Shown: one piece after another, positions 33,454-42,498 of the stretch | Layout: every line of letters begins with the position of its first letter | Position numbering within the stretch: the stretch's first letter is position 1 | Assembly (NCBI RefSeq): GCF_900157305.1 | Contig: NZ_LS974202.1 | Coordinates: 1,178,001-1,242,000, forward strand | Direction: 5' to 3' | DNA length: 64,000 nt | DNA from: Mesotoga infera | GTDB lineage: Bacteria > Thermotogota > Thermotogae > Petrotogales > Kosmotogaceae | Notes under the pieces: generated by a model | What the model was told of the DNA's origin: nothing | Database searches by the model: none | Seen by the model: the letters and a program-made list of their open reading frames with translations, nothing else | Program-made: the position numbers and the translations under genes

Positions 33454-33816
33454 ATGAGAAATATGAGGGGAAGTAGAATGGGTATGGGAAGGCCCTGGAT
33501 CGAGCTTTATCTGCTGTTGCTAATAGCCGAGAAGCCGGCCCACGGATACGAGCTTTCAACCAGGTTGGAGGAATTCGAGGTTCCGATATTCAGCGTCGGT
33601 CAGATGGGAAATCTCTACCGTGTGCTATCTAACATCGAAGAGATGGGGTTGATAACCTCCGAGTGGGACACCGAGGAGGCCGGCCCGGCCAGAAAGATTT
33701 ACAGGATAACCACACCGGGCCTCGAATATCTCAAGAACGCCGAGATGAGGATACGAAGATTCAGAGACAACATCGACGGCTTTTTGAAGAGAATAGAACA
33801 GCTTAAAAAGGTTTGA
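33454..33816 (+). CDS. PadR-family transcriptional regulator
   Basis: This 120-residue protein has the PadR winged helix: WIELYLLLLIAEKPAHGYEL, VGQMGNLYRVLSNIEEMGLI, a wing with GPARKIYRITTPGLEYL, and a C-terminal dimerisation helix (MRIRRFRDNIDGFLKRIEQL). The ATG at 33454 follows GGAGGAGAGGG. It is downstream of the NifX-like gene and convergent with the DeoR gene. The regulated genes cannot be read from sequence. Confidence 0.9.
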   Translation: MRNMRGSRMGMGRPWIELYLLLLIAEKPAHGYELSTRLEEFEVPIFSVGQMGNLYRVLSNIEEMGLITSEWDTEEAGPARKIYRITTPGLEYLKNAEMRIRRFRDNIDGFLKRIEQLKKV

Positions 33817-33824
33817 GCGGAAGG

Positions 33825-34592
33825 TCAGTCTTTCGCTATCACCAGGTTTAACCTTCCGGAGAGCTTACCGGCCGTCTCGCTGTCTATTAGGCCGTCCGTT
33901 ATCATGCAATCGATCTCGTCCAGATCCACCGATTTGAAGGGAGCGATTCTGTGAAATTTGCTCGAGTCGCAGACTACAAAGACCTGTCTGGAAGAATCGA
34001 CCATGGCCCTGTTCAGAAAAGCGCTCGATTCATCCACTGCGAAAACCCCACGCTCGATATCTACCGAGTTAGCCCCTATGAAGGCCTTATCCACCATGAC
34101 GGTTCTGAGATACTCTATCGCGACGAGGCCGACGGTTGACATATTGTGCCAGTCGAGGTTTCCGCCCAGCAGCGTGACGCCCGGACCTATGTAATCGGCG
34201 GTCTCCTGGGCGATCGCAATGCTGTTGGTGATTATCTGAACGTGTTTTCCGCTTTTGACAAGCAGTTTCGCGATCTGGAGCGTCGTGGTGCCGGCGTCCA
34301 GTATTATCGTTTCGCCGTCTTCGATTCTTTCGAGCGCCGCCGCGGCGATTTTTAGCTTTTCCACGTTGTGCTGGTTGATACGCCTGTTGAAAGAGACCTC
34401 GAACCTCTTCTTGTTGCTCAAGACCGCGCCTCCGTGGAAGCGTTCGAGAAGCCCTTCGCTTTCGAGCTCGGCCAGGTCCCTTCGTATCGTCGCGTGGGAA
34501 GTGTTAACGATTTTGCAGAGCTCGTTCACGCTTATGCTCGAGTTGCTGGCTATCAGTTTCAAGATTTTTTCGTGTCTTTCCAGTTTGGTCAT
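33825..34592 (-). CDS. DeoR-family transcriptional regulator
   Basis: This 255-residue regulator has the N-terminal DeoR helix-turn-helix (ISVNELCKIVNTSHATIRRD followed by LAELESEGLLERFHGGAVL) and the DeoR C-terminal sensor with ILDAGTTTLQIAKLL, TNSIAIAQE and VDKAFIGANSVD. Such regulators respond to sugar phosphates. It is divergent from the GH3-led cluster 34838-46824 with a 245-base shared region, so it probably controls that cluster. The start has GGGGGAAG upstream. Confidence 0.92.
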   Translation of the reverse strand: MTKLERHEKILKLIASNSSISVNELCKIVNTSHATIRRDLAELESEGLLERFHGGAVLSNKKRFEVSFNRRINQHNVEKLKIAAAALERIEDGETIILDAGTTTLQIAKLLVKSGKHVQIITNSIAIAQETADYIGPGVTLLGGNLDWHNMSTVGLVAIEYLRTVMVDKAFIGANSVDIERGVFAVDESSAFLNRAMVDSSRQVFVVCDSSKFHRIAPFKSVDLDEIDCMITDGLIDSETAGKLSGRLNLVIAKD

Positions 34593-34771
34593 CTATCTTC
34601 CCCCAACGGTAAGATATTTTATGATAACACAACGTTCTGCACATTCCCGGTTTCGGATCGTATTTTCGCCGGTATGGATCTTTCCATTGTTTTTCACTCA
34701 ATTAAAGACGTTTATCCGTCTTTCTTTTCTTTTTTCTTGTCCTTACTGTGTGTTCTGGTGGTTGATTTACT

Positions 34772-34810
34772 TTGATCGAAATATTAGTATTAGATCATAA
34801 ACGATCATAA
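34772..34810. promoter_or_regulatory. Candidate DeoR operator in the divergent region
   Basis: GATCATAA occurs twice with a 10-base period (34793-34800 and 34803-34810), and a related TTTGATCGAAA lies at 34771-34781. Helically phased direct repeats are typical of DeoR-type sites. It lies 28-66 bases before the GH3 start codon. No clear -35/-10 pair is visible. Confidence 0.4.
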
Positions 34811-34837
34811 GATGCAAATCCTTTTTTCATTGGAGTG

Positions 34838-36376
34838 ATGTTTATAAAAAGTATAAATTCAGGGATTATAAGTCGTTTCTTTTCTTTCGGTTTCGGATTA
34901 AACGAAGAAAAAGGAGCAATAGGTCCTTCGCTCATAAATCTGCTCGAAGAAGGTGTTTCGGCCTTTAACCTTTCGGCCAGGAACGTTGTGAACCCGCCGA
35001 GTCTATGGAACCTGATCGGTTTTATAAGGGAACGGTCGGGATCGATCCCTTTCATCATGTCCGATGAAGAGGGCGGACCGGTGAAGAGACTGGTGCCGGG
35101 TTTCACAAGGGGGATAAGCCATATGGGTCTGGCGAAGGCCGGCCCCTCCATGGCTTACGACATGGCCAATTGCATGGCCCGGGAAGCTTCGGCAGTCGGA
35201 GTGAACGTGTTTTTCAGTCCTGTCCTCGACTGCAACAGCGAGACAGCCAATCCGATAATAGGCATCAGGTCTTTTTCGGCCGATCCTCACGAGACTGCCC
35301 TCCTCGGCGCCGAGTTCTGCAAGGGTCTTCATTCGGCCGGCGTTTTGACTACGGGCAAACATTTCCCCGGCCACGGAGCCACCCGGGAGGACTCCCATCT
35401 CTGCCTGCCGGTGGTGGACATTTCCGAGAAAACCTTCCGCAGCGTACATCTCTTCCCCTTCGAAAAACTGATCGGGGAGGACCATCTTGATTTCCTTATG
35501 ACGGCGCACATAGTCTATCCTTCGATCGACGATAAGCCGGCGACGCTTTCCAGAAAGATTCTCACCACCATCGCGAGGGAGGAGCTGGGGTTCACGGGCG
35601 TCATCATAACCGATTGTCTGGAAATGGACGCGATGAAGAAAATTTACGGCATAGAACGTGCCACGGTCGATGCTTTCAACGCCGGCGCAGATATGATTCT
35701 TCTCAGCCATACTCCCGAACTTCAAAGGAAAGCGATCGAGGCTATGAAGGGGGCTGTGGAGGATGGAACCATACCGATGCGACGCGTGAAGGAAAGTCTC
35801 TTGAGGATTGAAGAGACCAGGGAGAAACTCTCCCGCCAAGATTATCCATATTGCCGCGCCGACTTTTCAAGGGCGTTGTTCGCTCCCGACGATTCCCTGC
35901 AGAAGGCCCTTGCCGAAAAGAGCGTGGTGATCTGGAGAAACGGCGGGAATATACCCCTTGAGAAAAACTCCGCGATAGTGCTCGTCGAGCTGAGTCCCAC
36001 GGTCACGGGTTTGAACGAAGTCGAGGTCTCAAGCTCGGTAACCAGGAAGATTGTCTCCCGCTTCTTCAAGATCGAGCGCAGTTACACCCTCGGTTACGAT
36101 ACACCGCCCGATAAGCTCGTCGCTCTGGAGGAACTCGTCAATTCGGGCGCTTCTCTGGTGGTGATAACTGCCTCGAGGGGCTCTGAACAAATAAAGCCGC
36201 TCAGGGAAACGCTCGAAAGGCTGGCCGGCAAGAGCGGGAAGTCCATTCTCATTTCTGGAAGAGATCCCTACGATGCCGATACTCTTGAAGCTTTCGGCGC
36301 GTCACTGGCGACGTTCGGCCTGCTACCCGATTCGATCGAGGCAGCCTGTATGGCTATCTGCGGAGAGTTGAAATGA
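34838..36376 (+). CDS. GH3 family beta-N-acetylhexosaminidase (NagZ-like)
   Basis: This roughly 512-residue enzyme has the GH3 barrel with NagZ-type features: FIMSDEEGGPVKRLVPGF, the loop TTGKHFPGHGATREDSHLCL carrying the His-Asp dyad of hexosaminidases, and the nucleophile segment VIITDCLEMDAMKKIYG. A C-terminal domain of about 170 residues follows the barrel, as in Gram-positive NagZ. There is no signal peptide, so it works in the cytoplasm. It would remove N-acetylhexosamine from imported glycans or muropeptides. GTG at 34835 and ATG at 34838 are adjacent start options, with TGGAG overlapping; the start is not certain. Confidence 0.9.
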   Translation: MFIKSINSGIISRFFSFGFGLNEEKGAIGPSLINLLEEGVSAFNLSARNVVNPPSLWNLIGFIRERSGSIPFIMSDEEGGPVKRLVPGFTRGISHMGLAKAGPSMAYDMANCMAREASAVGVNVFFSPVLDCNSETANPIIGIRSFSADPHETALLGAEFCKGLHSAGVLTTGKHFPGHGATREDSHLCLPVVDISEKTFRSVHLFPFEKLIGEDHLDFLMTAHIVYPSIDDKPATLSRKILTTIAREELGFTGVIITDCLEMDAMKKIYGIERATVDAFNAGADMILLSHTPELQRKAIEAMKGAVEDGTIPMRRVKESLLRIEETREKLSRQDYPYCRADFSRALFAPDDSLQKALAEKSVVIWRNGGNIPLEKNSAIVLVELSPTVTGLNEVEVSSSVTRKIVSRFFKIERSYTLGYDTPPDKLVALEELVNSGASLVVITASRGSEQIKPLRETLERLAGKSGKSILISGRDPYDADTLEAFGASLATFGLLPDSIEAACMAICGELK

Positions 36377-36981
36377 ACATCCTTCTGATTTCCGAGGAGG
36401 GAAGGTCGAAGGAAGCTCTGAAGGCCATGTTCAGCGAGCATGGTTTCTTCCTCGCGCAGACGCTAGAGGAAACTACGGATCTGGGTCGAGTCGATCTGGT
36501 TGTTATAGGCGCCGGCAGGGCGACGACCTTCGGATCGCGGCTGGGCCGTGGTGTGTTGAAAAAACTGGCCCGATACGTTTTCGAAGGCGGAAGGTATCTT
36601 GGGATATGCGCCGGCGCGTACCTTGCCCTCCAGCCTTACAACAGTGAAACAACCGGGTTCAACCTCTCTCCCAGAGAGGCGCTGGATATAGGTAACTGGA
36701 ATAGGGGCTGCGGCGACGTGAAAATCAGCTGGGAGGGCCGGCCCTGCGTGGTTCATTACGAAAACGGACCGATCTTCGGTGGCGCGCCCGACGGTTGCGA
36801 GGAAGTAGTTGCGTTCTACATCGATGGTTTCGATGATGTCATGAAAGATGGAATCGCAGCGGTAAAGGGCCAGGCCGGAAGAGGCAGGTACTTTCTTTTC
36901 GGGTTCCATCCAGAATTGAAGGAAACTACCCGGTTCATGTTGGAAGAAGCGATCTATTTCCTTTTCCGGAAGGAGTGTTGA
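36373..36981 (+). CDS. Biotin-ligase N-domain-like amidotransferase-fold protein
   Basis: This 202-residue protein has a class I glutamine-amidotransferase-like fold: VDLVVIGAGRATTFGSRLG, nucleophile elbow RYLGICAGAYLALQPY and a late segment FLFGFHPELKETTRFMLEEA. The pattern matches the BPL_N family, which is found fused to or apart from biotin ligase and has no settled reaction. Its start overlaps the GH3 stop as ATGA, which indicates coupled expression. A role in amino-sugar or peptide processing is guessed from context. Confidence 0.75.
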   Translation: MNILLISEEGRSKEALKAMFSEHGFFLAQTLEETTDLGRVDLVVIGAGRATTFGSRLGRGVLKKLARYVFEGGRYLGICAGAYLALQPYNSETTGFNLSPREALDIGNWNRGCGDVKISWEGRPCVVHYENGPIFGGAPDGCEEVVAFYIDGFDDVMKDGIAAVKGQAGRGRYFLFGFHPELKETTRFMLEEAIYFLFRKEC

Positions 36982-36983
36982 AC

Positions 36984-37709
36984 TTGTGGAAGCAGTATTT
37001 TTCCAGACTGGAGAAGATTCTGGAAACGGTGGAAAGGAATGAAGGTTCGAAAATTGAGGAGGCGGCGCAGCTCATATTCGGAGCGCTCCAAAGGAACCGG
37101 CTTGTTTATGTGTTCGGCACCGGCCACTCCCATATGCTCGCCGAGGAGATGTTTTACAGGGCCGGAGGTCTAGTGTCGGTTTATCCGATTCTCGAGACTT
37201 CTCTCATGCTTCACGAAAGCGCCGCGCGTTCCAGCAAGCTTGAAAGGCTTCCCGGCCTGGCCCGGGTGATACTGGAGCGTTACTCCCTGAAGGAGGGCGA
37301 CGTGATGATCGTCGCTTCAAACTCCGGAGTCAACGCTGTCCCGGTCGAGGTCGCCATGAGGGCAAGAGAACTAGGCGTCAGAGTGATCTGCATAACTTCC
37401 ATAGCCCACTCTACCTCGGTGGAACCCAGAAACCCCGCCGGAAAGAGGCTTTTCGAGGTTGCCGACGTCGTTATAGATAATCATATTCCAATAGGGGACG
37501 GTCTTCTGGATATCTCGAACACGAAAGTGTCGCCGGCTTCTACGGCCGTGGGCGCGACCATACTCAATTCGATCGTCGGACAGGTGGCATGGCTTTATTC
37601 GAAGAAAGGGGAGCTTCCACCGGTTTTCAGCAGCGCCAATACGCAGAACGGCGACCTGGAAAACTCCGAGCTGATACAGATATACCGGAAAATAATTCCG
37701 ATCTTGTAA
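36984..37709 (+). CDS. SIS-domain sugar isomerase-like protein (UPF0309 type)
   Basis: This single SIS-domain protein of about 241 residues shows YVFGTGHSHMLAEEMFYRAG near the N-terminus, DVMIVASNSGVNAVPVEVA in the middle and DISNTKVSPASTAVGATILN later, the pattern of UPF0309 proteins. They bind phosphosugars; the reaction is not established, and an isomerase or MurNAc-6-phosphate etherase-like role is possible here. The frame can begin at GTG 36975, but GGAG (36972-36975) fits a TTG start at 36984 with eight bases of spacing. It overlaps the upstream operon gene at the longer start only. Confidence 0.8.
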   Translation: MWKQYFSRLEKILETVERNEGSKIEEAAQLIFGALQRNRLVYVFGTGHSHMLAEEMFYRAGGLVSVYPILETSLMLHESAARSSKLERLPGLARVILERYSLKEGDVMIVASNSGVNAVPVEVAMRARELGVRVICITSIAHSTSVEPRNPAGKRLFEVADVVIDNHIPIGDGLLDISNTKVSPASTAVGATILNSIVGQVAWLYSKKGELPPVFSSANTQNGDLENSELIQIYRKIIPIL

Positions 37710-37727
37710 ACATAGGGAGGTGTTTGT

Positions 37728-39401
37728 ATGAAAAGGTTCTTGATCCTTCTAGTTCTTCTCCTGTTGACGGTGGGATTGATGGCAATCGAGTTCGACGGAG
37801 CCGCCATAATGAAAATGGCGATCAATCTGAACACGAAGATCAACGATTCGGGTCGCGTGATTCCCGATACCATCGAAATTCCGGGAACCGATAGGAGCGT
37901 CTCGATGGAAGAGGCTCTGTATCTGATCGCCAAATGGATGGCTATATACGGTGCCAACGGAGAGAAGATAGGACAATTACCGGAATCTGTGCCGTACATC
38001 GAGGTTAAGGCTCCACAAAAGCAGCTCCAGGGCGAAATAGGCGGCATGATAAACTGGCCGGATATTTACGAGGTTTCCAAACAAATCACGGCGAAACTTG
38101 AGGCCGACCCGCTCATCCCGTCGCAGGTGGAGTTCCTTCTGAACGGCGAGAGTATGGCCGTCATGACTCCGGATATTCTGCTGTACGTACTGACGAGATC
38201 GGTGAACTGGGTGAACGACAACGGCAGCATGCCCAACTACGCATCGCTTAGAGAGGTTAGCGGACCCAGCAATTGGCCGCCGGTAGAGAAAGCCACTTCC
38301 GAAGTTATCGAGAAGATCCCGGGTAGCGAAGGAGAGATCAGGGCTGTGTGGGCCTGGTCAACCGATTTCATATCTTACGGCGTGGACAGGGCCGTCAATG
38401 AATTGAAAGAGGCTGGCTTCACGGATGTGTTCCTGCTTGTGAAGGGGACGGCGGGGCAGGTCTCGTGGCCTTCTGCGATCGCGTACGAGAAGATCTCCGA
38501 TACGACGATACTCGAAAAGACCGTCGCGGCCTGCAGAGAGGTCGGGCTCAGAATACACGCGTGGTTCGTCGTGAACCAGGACCAGGCATATCTTAAGAGG
38601 TTCCCGGAATCCAAGATGTGGGGAGTTCCGATCGAGGAAGGCGCCGATCCTCAGAAGGCCGGCTCGACGGTGGACTTCGTTCAGGACACCCGTTACAGAG
38701 AGTACCTGATCGATCTAATGAAAGAGGTAATTTTGCTGTACGACGTCGATGGGATACATCTGGACTATATAAGGTATCCAACCGGAGCATGGGGCTGGGG
38801 CCCTTACAACATAGGCAGGGCCTGGCTCGAGGGACTCGATGTTGATTTCCTCATGGAGACGGCTAAGGAGACATGGAGCTCCGTCGGCGACAACAAGAAA
38901 TTCATCGATCTGTACAGGCAGTTCATATATTTCGATATCAACCGCTGGGTAGAGATGAGAATGGACGACATAAGGGCTTTCGTGGAAGAGATCAAGGCCG
39001 GAATAGAGTCAGTGAAACCGGAGATAATCTACAGCGCCTCTCTTATGCCTGAAGGTGGAGACATAGACGCCGCCTCCAATGGATTCGCGATGGTACACTA
39101 CGGTCAGAGGTACGCCGATTTTGGAGAACTATGCGATATAGTAATCCCGATGACGTACCATCTTGATTTCGGTGAGAAGGCAAACTGGGTCGCCGACGTG
39201 GCGACCGGAACCAGGGACGTTATGAAGTCCGACACCAAAGTCGTAATGGGCATTCAGGCTTACGATCTCTCACCGGCCGAATTGCAGAAGGCTATATACT
39301 ACGCCAGAGGCGCAGGGGCCGACGGAATCATGTTCTTCAGGTTCGGTACGCTGTTCGGCAACGAAAATCTCAAAAACGCCATGCTGGAAGCTCTTAAGTG
39401 A
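37728..39401 (+). CDS. Secreted GHL10-type glycosidase with pseudomurein-binding-like repeats
   Basis: This 557-residue protein has a signal peptide (MKRFLILLVLLLLTVGLMA). Residues 25-200 hold two repeat-like units of the pseudomurein-binding type: VSMEEALYLIAKWMAIYG and VMTPDILLYVLTRSVNWVND followed by GSMPNYASLREVSGPSNW. The C-terminal 340 residues form a glycosidase-like barrel with GIHLDYIRYPTGAWGW, the hallmark of GHL10 (DUF187) proteins, and AWFVVNQDQAY earlier. It probably acts outside the cytoplasm on cell-wall glycan. It lies in the amino-sugar cluster, 18 bases after the SIS gene, with GGGAGGTG as ribosome site. Confidence 0.8.
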   Translation: MKRFLILLVLLLLTVGLMAIEFDGAAIMKMAINLNTKINDSGRVIPDTIEIPGTDRSVSMEEALYLIAKWMAIYGANGEKIGQLPESVPYIEVKAPQKQLQGEIGGMINWPDIYEVSKQITAKLEADPLIPSQVEFLLNGESMAVMTPDILLYVLTRSVNWVNDNGSMPNYASLREVSGPSNWPPVEKATSEVIEKIPGSEGEIRAVWAWSTDFISYGVDRAVNELKEAGFTDVFLLVKGTAGQVSWPSAIAYEKISDTTILEKTVAACREVGLRIHAWFVVNQDQAYLKRFPESKMWGVPIEEGADPQKAGSTVDFVQDTRYREYLIDLMKEVILLYDVDGIHLDYIRYPTGAWGWGPYNIGRAWLEGLDVDFLMETAKETWSSVGDNKKFIDLYRQFIYFDINRWVEMRMDDIRAFVEEIKAGIESVKPEIIYSASLMPEGGDIDAASNGFAMVHYGQRYADFGELCDIVIPMTYHLDFGEKANWVADVATGTRDVMKSDTKVVMGIQAYDLSPAELQKAIYYARGAGADGIMFFRFGTLFGNENLKNAMLEALK

Positions 39402-39415
39402 GAGGGGGAGAGACT

Positions 39416-40690
39416 ATGAAAGGTAAATTGCTTATTTTTCTCGCGATCGTGCTTCTCTCGACGTCGCTTTGTGCGAAGGAGATCACTTTCTGGTTCGCCG
39501 GAGGCGATCCCACTCTCGATCTTCCCGTGGTGCAGAGACAGGTCGAGGAATTTGAAAAGGAGACAGGCATAAAAGTCAAACTGGTTGTCGTGCCGTGGGC
39601 CGAGGATCCCCACACGAAACTGCAGGTGGCCATAATGTCGGGAAAGGCGCCCGATCTGGTGAAGCTCGGCTCTCCTTTCGAACATGTCCTGGCGCGCTTC
39701 GGCGTGCTCGAACCGCTAGACGGTCTCATCTCGGAGGAACTGAAGGAGCAGCTTCTTCCTTCCGTACTGACGGCAAGTTTTTACAGATCGATAACGCCGA
39801 AAGACATGACGGGCAAGCTGATATCTATCCCCTATTTCACGGATACCAGGGCGATCCTGTACAGAAAAGATATCTTCCAGGAGCGGGGCGTGCCGGAACC
39901 GATAGGCTGGACCTGGAGCGAGTTCGTCACGTACGCCAAACAGCTCACCTTCGACAGGGACGGCGATGGAAAGATAGATGTTTATGGTTTCGGAACGGCG
40001 GCCAACTACACTTACCAGGCGGTCATGTATGCCTGGCAGGCCGGAGGGGAGCTCATGGGAGCCGACGATAGACCGGCCTTCACGACGGATGAATTCAACG
40101 AAGGCATCAAGTTCTACGCCGATCTCTTCAACGTGCACAAAGTCGTTCAGCCGGGCGCGATAAACGTGGATCTATGGGACGTGAGGAGACAGCTCGCCGA
40201 GGGTACGATCGCCATGTACATAGACGCGGGCGATAGCGCCAAAGAGCTCCAGAAGATTTTGGGAGACAACCTCGGGGTGGGATTGCTCCCCAGGAACGAG
40301 AAAACCGGGAAATTCACATCCTACTTCGGCTCGGACGCTCTGGTGATACCGAAACAATCCAGAAACAAGGCCGAAGCCGCCAAGTTGCTCGAATGGCTGG
40401 TGGATAAGGACCGCATGACCGAATACTGTATCGTCTCGGGCTTTCTGCCGGCCAGACTCGACTCGGCGGCCGATCCGCACTTCTCGGACAGTCCCGTCGT
40501 CTCGATGTATCTCAGGCAACTCGAAGACGCGCACGCCTGGATAGCCCACCCTGAGGCCAACTTCATCGCCAGAACGTTGAGAGTCGAGATCCAGAACGCC
40601 ATTTCCGAAAACTCCGATATCTCGGCGGCATTGAAGAGGGCTCAGGAACTCGTTGAGAAACAGTTGAAAGACAAGGGCTTTTTGAAATGA
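39416..40690 (+). CDS. ABC transporter sugar-binding protein (family 1)
   Basis: This protein of about 424 residues has a signal peptide (MKGKLLIFLAIVLLSTSLCA; no good lipobox) and the family 1 pattern: EITFWFAGGDPTLDLPVVQR, SGKAPDLVKLGSPFEHVLAR, RAILYRKDIFQERGVPEPIG and SKNKAEAAKLLEWLVDKD-like residues. The frame opens at 39398, overlapping the previous stop, but GGGGGAG precedes the ATG at 39416. It serves the two permeases that follow. The substrate is probably a cell-wall or amino-sugar oligosaccharide, from context. Confidence 0.92.
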   Translation: MKGKLLIFLAIVLLSTSLCAKEITFWFAGGDPTLDLPVVQRQVEEFEKETGIKVKLVVVPWAEDPHTKLQVAIMSGKAPDLVKLGSPFEHVLARFGVLEPLDGLISEELKEQLLPSVLTASFYRSITPKDMTGKLISIPYFTDTRAILYRKDIFQERGVPEPIGWTWSEFVTYAKQLTFDRDGDGKIDVYGFGTAANYTYQAVMYAWQAGGELMGADDRPAFTTDEFNEGIKFYADLFNVHKVVQPGAINVDLWDVRRQLAEGTIAMYIDAGDSAKELQKILGDNLGVGLLPRNEKTGKFTSYFGSDALVIPKQSRNKAEAAKLLEWLVDKDRMTEYCIVSGFLPARLDSAADPHFSDSPVVSMYLRQLEDAHAWIAHPEANFIARTLRVEIQNAISENSDISAALKRAQELVEKQLKDKGFLK

Positions 40691-40743
40691 GAAGAGGAGA
40701 GAGCTCCGCTCTCTCCTTGTATTTTCTACGAGGAGGTTTATAG

Positions 40744-41634
40744 ATGCCCAAACGCAGGCTCTGGCGCGATACTTTGGTGGCATATCTCTTCTGTGCGCCG
40801 GCTTATACAGTCTTCGTACTTTTCATATTCATACCGATAATCTGGGCTCTTTTCTTGAGTTTCTACGATTTCAACATAATGACGTTCCTCTTCCCCGATT
40901 TCGTGGGGCTGAGGAATTACCAGAAACTGCTTACAGATCGTTATTTCTGGCTGGCGTTGAAGAACACGGCCGTCTTCTCTATTATGTACGTTCCCATAAG
41001 CATTCTGGCCGGTCTCGTCTTCGCGCTGATGCTTCAGGAGAGATTCCCCGGGAGGAATATCTTCCGTCTCTCGATATTCATACCCAGTGTGATCTCCATG
41101 GTTGTTGCCAGTATAGTCTGGATGTTGATCCTATCACCCGGCTCTTCGGGGCTTGCCAACAGGCTTCTCGCGGCTTTCGGGCTCGAGTCGAAGGGCTGGC
41201 TTTCCGACTCGCGGCTGGCGATGTTTTCGATCGTTATTGTGATGGTCTGGAAGGACTTCGGCTACAATATGCTGATCTATCTGGCCGGTCTTCAAAACAT
41301 TCCCGAAGAGCTTTACCAGGCCGCTGAACTGGACGGCGCTTCAAAGCTGCAGAGGATACTGAAGATAACTCTGCCTCTTTTGAAGCCGACCACCTTCTTT
41401 TTGAGCGTGACTACAATAATCGGATCGTTCCAGATATTCACTCCGATTTATATAATGACCGGGGGCGGTCCCGGGTACGCGACGACCACACTGGTCAACT
41501 ATCTGTACACCAAAGGTTTTCAGGAGTTCGAGATGGGTTACGCGACGGCGATCAGTTTCGTTCTCTTCGTTATACTGCTGGGACTGACGATTGTCCAGAG
41601 AAGGCTTTCTCGCGACGCGGACACGGTCATATGA
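40744..41634 (+). CDS. ABC sugar transporter permease (MalF/UgpA type)
   Basis: This 296-residue integral membrane protein has six hydrophobic segments and the EAA loop YQAAELDGASKLQRILKITL. The C-terminal QIFTPIYIMTGGGPGYATTT is the typical MalF/UgpA segment. ACGAGGAGG lies upstream of the ATG. It is 53 bases after the binding-protein gene and 12 bases before its partner permease. No ATPase gene is present in the cluster. Confidence 0.93.
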   Translation: MPKRRLWRDTLVAYLFCAPAYTVFVLFIFIPIIWALFLSFYDFNIMTFLFPDFVGLRNYQKLLTDRYFWLALKNTAVFSIMYVPISILAGLVFALMLQERFPGRNIFRLSIFIPSVISMVVASIVWMLILSPGSSGLANRLLAAFGLESKGWLSDSRLAMFSIVIVMVWKDFGYNMLIYLAGLQNIPEELYQAAELDGASKLQRILKITLPLLKPTTFFLSVTTIIGSFQIFTPIYIMTGGGPGYATTTLVNYLYTKGFQEFEMGYATAISFVLFVILLGLTIVQRRLSRDADTVI

Positions 41635-41646
41635 GGGGGGATTGGG

Positions 41647-42495
41647 ATGAATAAAAAAAGCAAAAAGCTCATCTGTGGATTGGTGAGATACTTGGTCCTT
41701 ATAGGAGTTTCCCTATTCACGCTGATGCCTCTTATCTGGACCTTCTCTACCTCCATCACTCCCGATACCGGCATAGTGACTTACAAGATAATTCCGAAAT
41801 CCGTGACGCTCGATAACTACCAGGCCGCGTGGGATTATCCGAGGCTGTTCGACGAGAATGTCACGCTCGGGACCATGTTCCTCAACAGTATCCTGGTGGC
41901 CGGGGCGGTCACCCTGGCGAGCCTTCTCTTCGATTCCATGGCCGGCTATGCGCTGGCCAGAAAGCAGTTCTTTGGCAAGACTCTGCTCTTCTGGGCCGCG
42001 CTTTCGACACTCATGATCCCCTTTTACGTTATAGTGATACCCCTCTACCTTATAATACTCAGGATGGGACTGATAAATTCTTACACGAGCATGATAATCC
42101 CTTTCATGTCGAGCGGTTTCGGGGTCTTCATGTTCAGGCAGACGTTTTTCAGTATCCCCCTCGAACTGGAGGAGGCGGCAAGGATGGACGGCGCGAAGGA
42201 CTTCTATATATACTGGAAAGTGATGCTGCCACTGGTCAAACCGACGATAGCCACGATGGCCATCATGAAGGTCCTCTGGTCGTGGAATATGTTTATCTGG
42301 CCGTTGCTGGTAATTCAGGATTACTCGAAGATGCCGATCAACCTTGGTTTGACCGTCTTCAGGGGACACAACATAACGCGCTGGGGGTTGATGAGTGCCG
42401 GTATGATAATCGCCACTATCCCGGTTCTGATTCTCTTCTTATCGCTTCAGAAGTGGTACATACAGGGACTCACATCGGGCGCCGTAAAGGGGTAG
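41647..42495 (+). CDS. ABC sugar transporter permease (MalG/UgpE type)
   Basis: This 282-residue membrane protein carries the EAA loop EEAARMDGAKDFYIYWKVML and ends in QKWYIQGLTSGAVKG, the usual MalG-type C-terminus. The N-terminal LFTLMPLIWTFSTSITPDTG also fits. GAGGGGGG precedes its ATG. The kinase gene starts 3 bases after its stop. Confidence 0.93.
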   Translation: MNKKSKKLICGLVRYLVLIGVSLFTLMPLIWTFSTSITPDTGIVTYKIIPKSVTLDNYQAAWDYPRLFDENVTLGTMFLNSILVAGAVTLASLLFDSMAGYALARKQFFGKTLLFWAALSTLMIPFYVIVIPLYLIILRMGLINSYTSMIIPFMSSGFGVFMFRQTFFSIPLELEEAARMDGAKDFYIYWKVMLPLVKPTIATMAIMKVLWSWNMFIWPLLVIQDYSKMPINLGLTVFRGHNITRWGLMSAGMIIATIPVLILFLSLQKWYIQGLTSGAVKG

Positions 42496-42498
42496 TTT

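Noticed and set aside
41713-42369. Long minus-strand frame of 218 residues across the permease gene
   Set aside because: It is antisense to a clear CUT1 permease and is low-complexity and charged, typical of a shadow frame.
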